In this document: one piece after another, positions 15,795 to 23,904 of the stretch | Layout of the letters: each line of letters starts with the position of its first letter | Position numbering within the stretch: the first letter of the stretch is position 1 | Source: SHZI01 sp049290495 | GTDB lineage: Bacteria > Pseudomonadota > Gammaproteobacteria > Steroidobacterales > GCA-2729495 | DNA length: 64,000 nt | NCBI GenBank assembly: GCA_049290495.1 | Contig: JBATNV010000195.1 | Span: 12,768 to 76,767, forward strand | Reading direction: 5' to 3' | Translations under genes and position numbers: made by a program | The notes under the pieces: model-generated | What the model was told of the DNA's origin: nothing | What the model saw: only the letters and a program-made list of their open reading frames with translations | Databases searched by the model: none

Positions 15795-18206
15795 CTAGTT
15801 GCGGACCTTCGGCTCCATTTCGTTCGACCACTCGCGGCCGAACTCGTCGCCGTACTCGGCCTGGTAGGCCTTCCACTCGTCCGTCTCGGTATCCGTCTCC
15901 GGATTCATGCGGGCACCCCGTGAGAGCACGAAGTACATCAGCGGCAGCAGACCGCCGAGCACGAACACCGCACCACCGATCGAACGGAGGTAGGTCAGGG
16001 TAGCGAACACCGGACCAAGGATCACGTCGCTGGTACGGGCAGCCCAGTAACCTTCGGTGAGTACGATCCAGATCTGGTAGAGACCGACCGGGAACATATC
16101 CAGGAACATCATCAGGGCGATGCCGATGTTCAGGGACCAGAAGGCCGTACGTACCAGCTTTTCATTCCAGGCAGATTTCTGGAACAGGTGCTGGCAGCAG
16201 AACAGCATACCGGCAAGGGCGACGTTGCCCTTCACACCGAACATTGCAGCGTGAGCATGGTTAAGCGTCATGTAGGTCGCATGCTCGTAGTAGTTGACAA
16301 TCGGCAGCGTGATCAGCGAACCAAACACACCAGCGCCGAAGATATTCCAGAAGTTGACGCCCAGGATGAACAGCCAGACGGCTTCCATCACGTGCATCTG
16401 CTTGCCCTGAACGCGGAGTTCCTGGGCGCGGCCGCTCTCCTGACGCATCTGCCAGGCATCCAGCGTAAGCAGCAGCAGTGGCAACACCTGGAGGGTGGAG
16501 AACACGCTGCCAACCGCGATGATGCCGGTCGGCTTGGCGATCCAGTAGAAGTTGTGCGAGATGCCGTTGATCGCCGTGACCAGGAAGAGCATGACGGCCA
16601 GGAAGATGACCCGCTCTGCCATCAGGCGCGTGACCAGACCCATCTGTACCAGCAGATAGGCGACGATCACGGTGGTGAACACCTCGAAGGTCACCTCGAC
16701 CCACATGTGCACCGTCATCCAGCGCCAGTAGTCGGAGATGGCGAAGTTGGTGTCCGGCGTCATGAGGACGCTGAAGAACAGGAACAGCACCATGATGCCA
16801 CTGCCCCAGAGCAGCCAGGCGGGAACGGACCAGACATTCTTCGCGGATACCCAGGGCTTCACACCACGATAGATGATGAAGATCCAGAGCACGAAGGAAG
16901 CCAGCAGGAGCAGCTGGAAGAAGCGGCCCAGCTCGATGAACTCCCAACCCTGACTACCAAACCAGTAGGACATCAGGTCGTTCATGTAGCCACGCTGACC
17001 GGTATAGATACCGAATACAGCGCCGAGAGCCACAACAACCGACATCGCGAACAGCAGGTTGATCAGGAACAGCTGGCCTTTCGGCACCTTGGCTAGGCGG
17101 GGCAGGAAGAAGATCGTATATCCGACCCATGCCATGAAGAACCAGAAGATCTGCAGCAGCGTGTGGTAGCTGCGGGCAACCGTAAACGGCATCAGTTCGT
17201 TGAGATTGAGGCCGAAGGGACGGACGAAGTCCATGGCGCCGACGATACCCATGAAGACCTGGATACCAAAACAAATAATTGCCAGCGCAAAGAACTTGTA
17301 GGTGGCCTTCTGCGTCGGGCGAACGTAACCGTTCTCAAGGTCAGCCGTGGTCAGCGAGTGGCCGCCAGCTTCCGAAGAATCGAATACGTCGACTTCCTGG
17401 ATCTTCATCTGGCCGTAGACGTACAGCACAACGCTGATACCGATCCACAGGCAGAAGATGCTGACCATGCTCCAGATGAAGGTGGCCGTGGTGGCAACGT
17501 TGCCAACTTCCGGATCGTACGGCCAGTTGTGCGTGTAGCTGTAGACTTCGCCCGGACGATTGGCAGCGGATACCCAGCCACCCCAGAAGAAGAAGCCGGT
17601 CAGCGAACGCAGGTTGTCGACACCGTTGACCTGGTTGATCGGATCCATGTGTTCTTTGTAGGTCGCATCGGTGAACATCCGGGTGTAGTGGACATTCAGC
17701 TCCTCAAACGCATTGATCTGTGCGGCATTGAGGGTGATGGTACCGGCGCCTTCGTTGTAGGTGTTGTTGCGGATCTCGCGCATAACGCGCTGACCGATCG
17801 CATCCCGTTCGTATTCCGTCAGGGCTGCGGCACCAGTGGTCGCCAACATTTCCTTGGTGTAGTACTCGCGCATCGAAACTGCAGTGCGATGCAGGGCATC
17901 GGCAGTGAAGTCAGGACCACGGTCGCCGCCGTCACCCCAGAAGGAGCCATAACCCATCAGGCCGCGGAGGTGGAAAACTTCCTTGCCACGCTCGATCTGC
18001 TGCTGCGAAACGACGACTTCCCCGGTATCGGCCGAGACGTAATTTACCAGCGGTGGCGCACCGCTATAGGTCTGCTGACCCAGATATACCAGACCAGCCA
18101 GACTGATCGCCGTGACGATCAGGAAGTGGGTGGTCCAGGTCTTCTTGTTCAGGAGCCACTGCGCCAGATTCTGGCCACCTGAACTTTCGACGGACTTCGT
18201 GCTCAT
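15795..18206 (-). CDS. nod: Putative nitric oxide dismutase (qNOR-family, Nod signature)
   Basis: The 803-residue membrane protein belongs to the quinol-type NO reductase family of heme-copper oxidases: an N-terminal segment plus periplasmic domain (residues about 26-240) and roughly a dozen further membrane helices. Heme ligands H348 and H650/H652 and the FeB residues H500, E504 and H551 are in place. The third FeB ligand is N552 instead of His (GISHNFYWI), and the conserved Glu is Q573 (FSTLQVLPL). Spacing matches H508/E512/H559/N560/Q581 of Geobacillus qNOR. Residues 301-336 contain no His or Glu where qNOR has its quinol-site H-x3-E-x3-F, and the C-terminal RxxGD reads RSIGG (741-745). 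This combination is the signature reported for Nod (2 NO to N2 + O2). AAAGGAG lies nine bases before the ATG. Canonical qNOR is the alternative and is disfavoured by these residues. Activity is inferred, not shown. Confidence 0.88.
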   Translation of the reverse strand: MSTKSVESSGGQNLAQWLLNKKTWTTHFLIVTAISLAGLVYLGQQTYSGAPPLVNYVSADTGEVVVSQQQIERGKEVFHLRGLMGYGSFWGDGGDRGPDFTADALHRTAVSMREYYTKEMLATTGAAALTEYERDAIGQRVMREIRNNTYNEGAGTITLNAAQINAFEELNVHYTRMFTDATYKEHMDPINQVNGVDNLRSLTGFFFWGGWVSAANRPGEVYSYTHNWPYDPEVGNVATTATFIWSMVSIFCLWIGISVVLYVYGQMKIQEVDVFDSSEAGGHSLTTADLENGYVRPTQKATYKFFALAIICFGIQVFMGIVGAMDFVRPFGLNLNELMPFTVARSYHTLLQIFWFFMAWVGYTIFFLPRLAKVPKGQLFLINLLFAMSVVVALGAVFGIYTGQRGYMNDLMSYWFGSQGWEFIELGRFFQLLLLASFVLWIFIIYRGVKPWVSAKNVWSVPAWLLWGSGIMVLFLFFSVLMTPDTNFAISDYWRWMTVHMWVEVTFEVFTTVIVAYLLVQMGLVTRLMAERVIFLAVMLFLVTAINGISHNFYWIAKPTGIIAVGSVFSTLQVLPLLLLTLDAWQMRQESGRAQELRVQGKQMHVMEAVWLFILGVNFWNIFGAGVFGSLITLPIVNYYEHATYMTLNHAHAAMFGVKGNVALAGMLFCCQHLFQKSAWNEKLVRTAFWSLNIGIALMMFLDMFPVGLYQIWIVLTEGYWAARTSDVILGPVFATLTYLRSIGGAVFVLGGLLPLMYFVLSRGARMNPETDTETDEWKAYQAEYGDEFGREWSNEMEPKVRN

Positions 18207-18520
18207 TTACTTAGGCTCCTTTAAAGGTGGCCGGAATACCAACTAGGTAGAGATAGCTTGCTGAATAATCAATGCAAGGGTAAATGACCCAGATCAATCA
18301 CCCCTAGGTAATTACACCTATGATGACTGCAGCAATCTGGTTTTCGTAATGGAGATGTTTGAACGGAGATAGGCCCCCAAGCTTTACTCCGGCGCACAGG
18401 ATACATGAGCTGTGCAGAGAATTCCTTGTCAACAGAATTCCGGCGCAGTAATTTGCGGGTGATAAACACTCTCCGGAAAGTCCGGCGGGATTTTTCCAGA
18501 CAGCAGGATCAAACGACGCA
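18207..18520. other. Divergent intergenic region between the Nod-like gene and the MORN-repeat genes
   Basis: This 314-base region carries no credible gene. It holds the strong RBS of the Nod-like gene (AAAGGAG on the minus strand, near 18216-18222), the Fnr/Dnr-like box at 18284-18297, and two direct copies of AGAATTCC 16 bases apart (18418-18425 and 18434-18441) whose role is unknown. It is visibly more AT-rich than its flanks, as expected for divergent promoters. Confidence 0.6.
18284..18297 (-). promoter_or_regulatory. Fnr/Dnr-like box upstream of the Nod-like gene
   Basis: Read on the minus strand the site is TTGATCTGGGTCAT, matching 8 of 10 fixed positions of TTGAT-N4-ATCAA, the Crp/Fnr-family (Fnr, Anr, Dnr/Nnr) consensus. 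Its centre is about 84 bases upstream of the start codon, which leaves room for a class II promoter and a short leader. The left half-site is perfect and the right half is imperfect. Confidence 0.45.
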
Positions 18521-19216
18521 ATGAAAACCAAAATCCTTTCGTGGCTGAATTCTTCTCCAGAGTCAGAGGAAGAAGCGGCCGACAGATCCGGCGACCAGTG
18601 CGATGCTCGCGACGAGCAAGTCGCTGCGCGCCTCGATGGCCCGCAGGAATGGCGGCACAGAGACGGCCAGTTGCGCGAGAGACAAACCTGGAAAAATGGC
18701 GTCAGGGACGGGCCGTGGGAGATGTTTCACCAGAATGGCCAACTGCGCTCCAGAGGCAGTTACCAGGACGGTCTGCGCAATGGGCCTTTTGAGGTTTACT
18801 TCAGCAACGGACAACTGCGCTCAAGGGGTACGCACAGCCAGGACAAGCGCAACGGAGCCTATGTTTCACACTACGAAGATGGCCAGCCAGATTCACGCGG
18901 CAGCTTCGCAGACGGCAACAAGGAAGGTGTCTGGGAGTGGTTTTACCCCGGCGGCCAGCTCAAGCAGAAGGGTGTTTACAAGGACGATCTATTGGAGGGC
19001 ACCCTGGAATCCTTTTATGAAAGCGGCCAGCTGAAATCTACCGAACACTACGCCGGCGACAAGCAGGACGGTCCCTATGTGACCTACCACGAGAACGGTC
19101 AGGTGCACGGGCGTGGACAGTTCTGGTCCGGTGTTCCGGATGGCCCATACGAGCTCTACAACAAGGATGGCAGCCTGCGGGAATCCGGCAATCACAAGAA
19201 GGGCGTACGCAAGTAA
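18521..19216 (+). CDS. MORN_2/YwqK-type repeat protein (8 repeats)
   Basis: The 231-residue protein is almost wholly made of eight repeats of about 24 residues with the pattern NGQLRSRGSYQDGLRNGPFE, the MORN_2 variant found in YwqK-family proteins, often annotated as toxin-antitoxin antitoxins. The first 45 residues are polar, with no signal peptide. Such beta-rich repeats usually bind proteins or surfaces; no catalytic motif is seen. It is divergent from the Nod-like gene and 11 bases ahead of a second gene of the same type. No partner toxin is recognised. Confidence 0.8.
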   Translation: MKTKILSWLNSSPESEEEAADRSGDQCDARDEQVAARLDGPQEWRHRDGQLRERQTWKNGVRDGPWEMFHQNGQLRSRGSYQDGLRNGPFEVYFSNGQLRSRGTHSQDKRNGAYVSHYEDGQPDSRGSFADGNKEGVWEWFYPGGQLKQKGVYKDDLLEGTLESFYESGQLKSTEHYAGDKQDGPYVTYHENGQVHGRGQFWSGVPDGPYELYNKDGSLRESGNHKKGVRK

Positions 19217-19227
19217 CGGCTACAGAC

Positions 19228-19788
19228 ATGGCAAGGCTGGTCTTTTACATCAAGCGCTTTTTTTCCCGCCTCAGGCGACCGGACGGGTTTACGGAGTGGT
19301 ACTACCCGAGCGGTCAGCTTGAGCACAAGGGCAGCTACCAGAACGGCAAGGAAACCGGCTACTGGGAATATTTTCGCGAAGACGGAACCATGGAATTTCG
19401 CGGCAGCTTCCGCAACGGTTTGCGGGATGGAAACTGGGAGTTGTTCCACGCGAACGGCCGGGTAATGGTCAGCGGGAATTCAAAGGCCGGGCGGCCCGAA
19501 GGCGCCTTTGAACGATTTTCCGAAACCGGGCGCCTGGTGGAAAGGTCGGTCTACAGAAACGGAGAACAGGACGGGCTCTGTGAGCGCTTTCATCAAAATG
19601 GCCAGCTGAGCGAGAAAGGCAAGTATGAGAACGGCAAGCGGGACGGCTACTGGGAGTACTACTACCCGAGTGGCCAGCTGAAAAAGCGGGGTCGCTTCAG
19701 CCAGCGCGACAGATTCGGCCTGTGGGACTTTTTCGACGAGAACGGCTTGCTGCTCGAAAGCCGCAACTTCACGGAAAACCAGCGCTAG
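19228..19788 (+). CDS. MORN_2/YwqK-type repeat protein (7 repeats)
   Basis: This 186-residue protein is a paralogue of the preceding one, with seven repeats such as PSGQLEHKGSYQNGKETGYW. It starts MARLVFYIKRFFSRLRRPDG, a short basic and hydrophobic lead that could contact a membrane but is too short for a secure signal peptide. The ATG is 11 bases after the previous stop, so the two are probably co-transcribed. Function is unknown; the pair likely arose by tandem duplication. Confidence 0.8.
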   Translation: MARLVFYIKRFFSRLRRPDGFTEWYYPSGQLEHKGSYQNGKETGYWEYFREDGTMEFRGSFRNGLRDGNWELFHANGRVMVSGNSKAGRPEGAFERFSETGRLVERSVYRNGEQDGLCERFHQNGQLSEKGKYENGKRDGYWEYYYPSGQLKKRGRFSQRDRFGLWDFFDENGLLLESRNFTENQR

Positions 19789-19815
19789 GCGGCTATCGCA
19801 TCCAGCGTGGTGACG

Positions 19816-20139
19816 CTATTTTTCCAGCAGTTTCAGCTTGTCCATGACCCCGTCCCATTCCTCGGCGTCCGGCGGTGGGCTCTTGCTGGCCTTTATTTTT
19901 GGCCAGACTTCGGCAAGCTTGGCGTTGAGCTGGATGAATGCCCGCTGACTCCTGGGCACCGCCCTTTCTTCCATGATCGCACCCACCGGGCAGGCTGGCA
20001 CGCAATAGATGCAGTCGATGCAGGTTTCCGGGTCGATCACCAGGAAGTTTGGACCTTCGTGAAAGCAGTCTGCCGGACAAACGGCTGCGCAACTCGTGTG
20101 CTTGCAGTTGATACAGTTTTCGGTAACGACAAAGGGCAC
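19816..20139 (-). CDS. fdxA: Seven-iron ferredoxin FdxA
   Basis: The start was placed at GTG 20139, just after GGGAG; the longer open frame to 20187 would add 16 residues not seen in the family. The 107-residue product is the size of FdxA/Azotobacter ferredoxin I. It begins VPFVVTENCINCKHTSCAAV and includes CIDCIYCVPACPVGAI, giving cysteines for [3Fe-4S] and [4Fe-4S] clusters, followed by the typical FIQLNAKLAEVWP tail. It is divergent from nifJ and is a plausible electron acceptor for that enzyme. Confidence 0.92.
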   Translation of the reverse strand: MPFVVTENCINCKHTSCAAVCPADCFHEGPNFLVIDPETCIDCIYCVPACPVGAIMEERAVPRSQRAFIQLNAKLAEVWPKIKASKSPPPDAEEWDGVMDKLKLLEK

Positions 20140-20273
20140 GTCGCATCTCCCTGTGAGAGGCAGGCGGCGGAGCAGGATTTGCGACATTTTATACGCAGGA
20201 GGCAGCCGCCCGCATACCCGGCGACCGGAACGTGCAACAATTCTCCGCCAGGCGAAAAGGGACAGGACACCTG

Positions 20274-23200
20274 ATGATCACGACTGACGGCAATTCGGCC
20301 TGCGCAACAATTGCCCACAAGCTCAGCGAAGTTCTGGCCATCTATCCCATCACCCCGTCCTCGCCAATGGGTGATCTCGTGGATACCTGGTCCAGCAAAT
20401 CGCGACCCAACCTCTGGGGTGCGGTACCGCAGGTCATCGAGATGCAGAGCGAGGGCGGCGCCGCCGGGACGGTGCATGGCGCCCTGCAGCGCGGAGCCCT
20501 GGCTTCGACCTTCACCTCGTCGCAGGGCCTGCTGCTGATGATCCCCAATATGTACAAGATCGCCGGCGAGCTGCTGCCGACTGTCTTTCATGTCGCTGCC
20601 CGCACTGTCGCAACCCACGCCCTGTCGATCTTTGGCGACCACAGCGACGCGATGGCCTGCCGCAGCACCGGCTTTGCCATGTTGTGTGCCAACTCCGTTC
20701 AGGAAGTGCATGACTTTGCGTTGCTCAGTCATGCGGCTGCCCTTGAGTCACGGGTACCGGTACTGCACTTTTTCGACGGATTCCGCACCTCCCACGAACT
20801 GGCAAAGATCGAACCGCTGAGCGATGACTGCATCAGGCAGCTCATCAGGGACGAGTGGCTGCAGGCACATCGCGCTCGCAGCCTGTCACCAGACAGGCCG
20901 GTCATGCGCGGCACGGCGCAGAACCCGGATGTCTATTTCCAGTCCCGTGAAGCGCTAAACCCCTACTACGCCCGCTTTCCACAGATCGTGCTCGATGCGA
21001 TGGAGCGCCTGGCGCAGAGCACCGGGCGACGTTATCAGCTCTTTGACTATGTCGGCGCAGCCGATGCAGACCGGGTCATCGTGATGATGGGTTCCGGGGC
21101 TGAAACCGCACATGACACGACCGAAGAGCTGAATGCCGCGGGCGAGAAAGTTGGCCTGCTCAAGGTGCGCCTGTTCCGGCCCTTCTCTGCGGCGCACCTG
21201 ATTGCAGCACTGCCAGCATCCGTCCGGCATATCGCGGTGCTCGACCGCACCAAGGAGCCTGGCGCAGCGGGCGAGCCCCTGTATCAGGATGTCATCACCG
21301 CTTTCGCGGAGCATCTGTCGGAAGGCGGAAAGCGCTTCACCGCCATGCCGCGGATCAGCGGTGGACGTTACGGCCTGGCCTCCAAGGAGTTCACGCCGGG
21401 CATGGTGAAGGCGGTGTTCGACAATCTGCGTGCCAGCCCACCCAAAAATCATTTCACCGTGGGTATCCATGATGACGTGAGCCAGACCAGCCTGGCGTGG
21501 GACACGCATTTCGAAACCAGCGCTGACCGGAATCTCCACGCGGCGGTCTTTTATGGCCTGGGCAGCGACGGCACAGTCAGCGCAAACCAGAGCACCATTA
21601 CCATTCTCGGCGAAGAAACCGGCTACTACGCCCAGGGCCATTTCGTCTTCGATTCGAAAAAATCAGGTGCCGTCACTGTTTCCCATCTGCGTTTTGGCGA
21701 CACACCCATCCGTTCGACCTACGCCATCGGCGACAACCAGGCGGAATTCATCGCCTGTCACCAGAGCACCTTCCTGGAAAACTACGACCTGCTGGACAAG
21801 GCCCGGCCCGGCGCGACCTTCCTCCTCAATGCGCCCTGGCCTGTGGAACAGGTATGGAGTCGGCTGCCGCGGCATATCCAGGCCTACATCATCAGCAAAC
21901 GACTCAAGGTCTACGTTATCGATGCATACCGCGTTGCGCGTGAGGCCGGGCTCGGTCCGCGCATCAACACCATCATGCAGACCTGTTACTTCGCACTGTC
22001 GGGACTGCTGCCGGAAGCGGAAGCCATCCGGCACATCAAGACCATGGTGCAGCGCAGTTATCAGTTCAAGGGCGGCAGGATCCTGGAGGCCAATGAGGCA
22101 GCCATCGATCAGGCGCTGTCGCATCTGCATCTCCTGCCGGTACCGGATCAGGTCAGCGCAACACATGAGCGGCGCAACCCGATCCCCGCAACAGCATCGG
22201 CCTTTGTCCAGGACGTCACCAGCAAGCTGATGGCCGGCCACGGCGACAGCGTTCCGGTGAGCCAGATGCCTGTCGATGGCACCTGGCCGATGGGCACCGC
22301 GGCCTATGAAAAACGCCAACTGGCAACGGAACTGCCAGTACTCGAACCGGATCTTTGTATCCAGTGCGGCAAGTGCGCCTTCGTCTGCCCACACAGTGCG
22401 ATCCGCAGCAAGGTGTTCGACCCGGCACTGCTGAAAGATGCGCCGGAAGATTTCCGTTACGCCACGGTGGTGGGCACCGAGTTCAGCAAGGGCATGGCGA
22501 TCACCTACCAGGTGGCGCCGGAAGACTGCACGAGCTGTACGCTCTGCGTCGAAGTCTGCCCGGCCTGGGACAAGACCAACCGCAGCCGCAAGGCACTCAA
22601 CCTGCACCCGGTCGAACCGATCCGCGAGCGGGAAAAAGCCAAGTGGGACTTCTTCCTGTCGCTGCCCGAGTATGACCGCCGGCAGATCAACTGGGACTCT
22701 CTCAAGGGCGCCGTAGTGGGACAGCCGCTGTTTGAATTCTCCAGCGCCTGTGTCGGCTGCGGTGAGACGCCGTACATCCGTCTCGCGACCCAGCTGTTCG
22801 GCGACCGCATGATCATCGCCAATGCCACTGGCTGCTCGTCCATCTACGGCGGCAATCTGCCCACCGCACCCTACACCACCAACCCCGAGGGCCGCGGCCC
22901 GGCCTGGTGTAACTCGCTGTTTGAGGACAATGCCGAGTTTGGCCTCGGCATCCGCATCAGCCTCGACGAACAGATCAACCATGCGCGACAGCTGCTCACG
23001 GCGCTAAGCACGGACGTCGGTGCAGAACTTGCGACCGCCATCCTCGATGCCGACCAGCAGGATGACGCCGGCATCCACGCGCAGCGCGAGCGGATTGCAG
23101 AACTGAAGCCGCTGTTGGAAGGAATCGATTCACCGGCGGCCAGGAATCTGCTCAGCCTCACCGATGCCCTGACCAGCAAGAGCGTGTGGATCATCGGCGG

Positions 23201-23900
23201 CGATGGCTGGGCCTATGACATCGGCTTCTCGGGGCTGGACCACGTCATGGCCTCAGGACGCAATGTGAATATCCTCGTACTCGATACCGAGGTGTACTCG
23301 AATACTGGCGGCCAGATGTCCAAAGCCACGCCGCGTGCCGCGGTGGCCAAGTTCGCCACCGGCGGCAAGTCGGTACCGAAGAAAAACCTGGCGATGACGG
23401 CAATGGCCTATGAAAACGTCTATGTGGCGCAAGTCGCCTCCGGCGCAAAGGATGCACACACGCTGCGGGCCTTTCGCGAGGCAGAATCCTGGAATGGCCC
23501 GTCACTGATCATCGCCTACAGTCCGTGCATCGCGCATGGCGTGGACCTGCGCCGCAATCTCACCCAGCAGGATCTGGCCGTGAAGAGCGGGCACTGGAAC
23601 CTGTTCCGTTATGATCCGCGCCAGCGGGAAACGGGCGACAACCCGCTCACGCTCGATTCACGCAAGCCGAAAATTCCCTACCGGGAATTTGCCAGGACCG
23701 AGATGCGCTTCGGCATCCTGATGCGCACGCACCCTGAAGTGGCCAAGGCCTTGCTGGCGCAGGCACAGCGCGAGGTCAGCGAGCGCCACGACCATTACGA
23801 GCAGCTGGCTGGCCTGATTTACCCGGCCAGCGGCGATATCGATGACGGCTCATCATCTGGCGACGATTCGCCAGATGAACACAACAGCGGAGGCTACTGA
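20274..23900 (+). CDS. nifJ: Pyruvate:ferredoxin (flavodoxin) oxidoreductase
   Basis: The start was placed at ATG 20274 after AGGA; an upstream in-frame GTG lacks homology. The 1208-residue single-chain enzyme has the usual length. It decarboxylates pyruvate to acetyl-CoA and passes electrons to ferredoxin or flavodoxin. The N-terminal TPP-binding region has YPITPSSPMGDLVD. Two [4Fe-4S] sites appear near residues 695 (CIQCGKCAFVCP) and 752 (CTSCTLCVEVCP). The C-terminal domain has CVGCGETPYIRL, GDGWAYDIGF and EVYSNTGGQMSKATP. The enzyme is normally oxygen-sensitive, which implies anaerobic or microaerobic growth. It is followed closely by a DHODH-like gene, a common pairing. Confidence 0.96.
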   Translation: MITTDGNSACATIAHKLSEVLAIYPITPSSPMGDLVDTWSSKSRPNLWGAVPQVIEMQSEGGAAGTVHGALQRGALASTFTSSQGLLLMIPNMYKIAGELLPTVFHVAARTVATHALSIFGDHSDAMACRSTGFAMLCANSVQEVHDFALLSHAAALESRVPVLHFFDGFRTSHELAKIEPLSDDCIRQLIRDEWLQAHRARSLSPDRPVMRGTAQNPDVYFQSREALNPYYARFPQIVLDAMERLAQSTGRRYQLFDYVGAADADRVIVMMGSGAETAHDTTEELNAAGEKVGLLKVRLFRPFSAAHLIAALPASVRHIAVLDRTKEPGAAGEPLYQDVITAFAEHLSEGGKRFTAMPRISGGRYGLASKEFTPGMVKAVFDNLRASPPKNHFTVGIHDDVSQTSLAWDTHFETSADRNLHAAVFYGLGSDGTVSANQSTITILGEETGYYAQGHFVFDSKKSGAVTVSHLRFGDTPIRSTYAIGDNQAEFIACHQSTFLENYDLLDKARPGATFLLNAPWPVEQVWSRLPRHIQAYIISKRLKVYVIDAYRVAREAGLGPRINTIMQTCYFALSGLLPEAEAIRHIKTMVQRSYQFKGGRILEANEAAIDQALSHLHLLPVPDQVSATHERRNPIPATASAFVQDVTSKLMAGHGDSVPVSQMPVDGTWPMGTAAYEKRQLATELPVLEPDLCIQCGKCAFVCPHSAIRSKVFDPALLKDAPEDFRYATVVGTEFSKGMAITYQVAPEDCTSCTLCVEVCPAWDKTNRSRKALNLHPVEPIREREKAKWDFFLSLPEYDRRQINWDSLKGAVVGQPLFEFSSACVGCGETPYIRLATQLFGDRMIIANATGCSSIYGGNLPTAPYTTNPEGRGPAWCNSLFEDNAEFGLGIRISLDEQINHARQLLTALSTDVGAELATAILDADQQDDAGIHAQRERIAELKPLLEGIDSPAARNLLSLTDALTSKSVWIIGGDGWAYDIGFSGLDHVMASGRNVNILVLDTEVYSNTGGQMSKATPRAAVAKFATGGKSVPKKNLAMTAMAYENVYVAQVASGAKDAHTLRAFREAESWNGPSLIIAYSPCIAHGVDLRRNLTQQDLAVKSGHWNLFRYDPRQRETGDNPLTLDSRKPKIPYREFARTEMRFGILMRTHPEVAKALLAQAQREVSERHDHYEQLAGLIYPASGDIDDGSSSGDDSPDEHNSGGY

Positions 23901-23904
23901 GTCA

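Noticed and set aside
15630..15923. Plus-strand 97-codon frame across the terminator region
   Set aside because: It runs through two hairpins and a REP-like element and then antisense into the Nod-like gene.
16188..17096. Plus-strand open frame of 302 codons inside the Nod-like gene
   Set aside because: Antisense to a clear membrane-protein gene; the product is His/Asp/Gln-rich low-complexity sequence with no family pattern.
17163..18182. Plus-strand open frame of 339 codons
   Set aside because: Antisense shadow of the Nod-like gene with no RBS or recognisable domain.
15795..18206. Annotation as an ordinary quinol-dependent NO reductase (NorZ)
   Set aside because: Fold and length fit, but the FeB-ligand His is Asn, the conserved Glu is Gln and the quinol-site residues are missing, which argues for Nod.
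18418..18441. Two AGAATTCC copies as a regulator site
   Set aside because: Only two short copies; no known regulator recognised, so only recorded in the intergenic entry.
21663..22982. Minus-strand open frame of 439 codons
   Set aside because: Antisense to nifJ, which has all family motifs.
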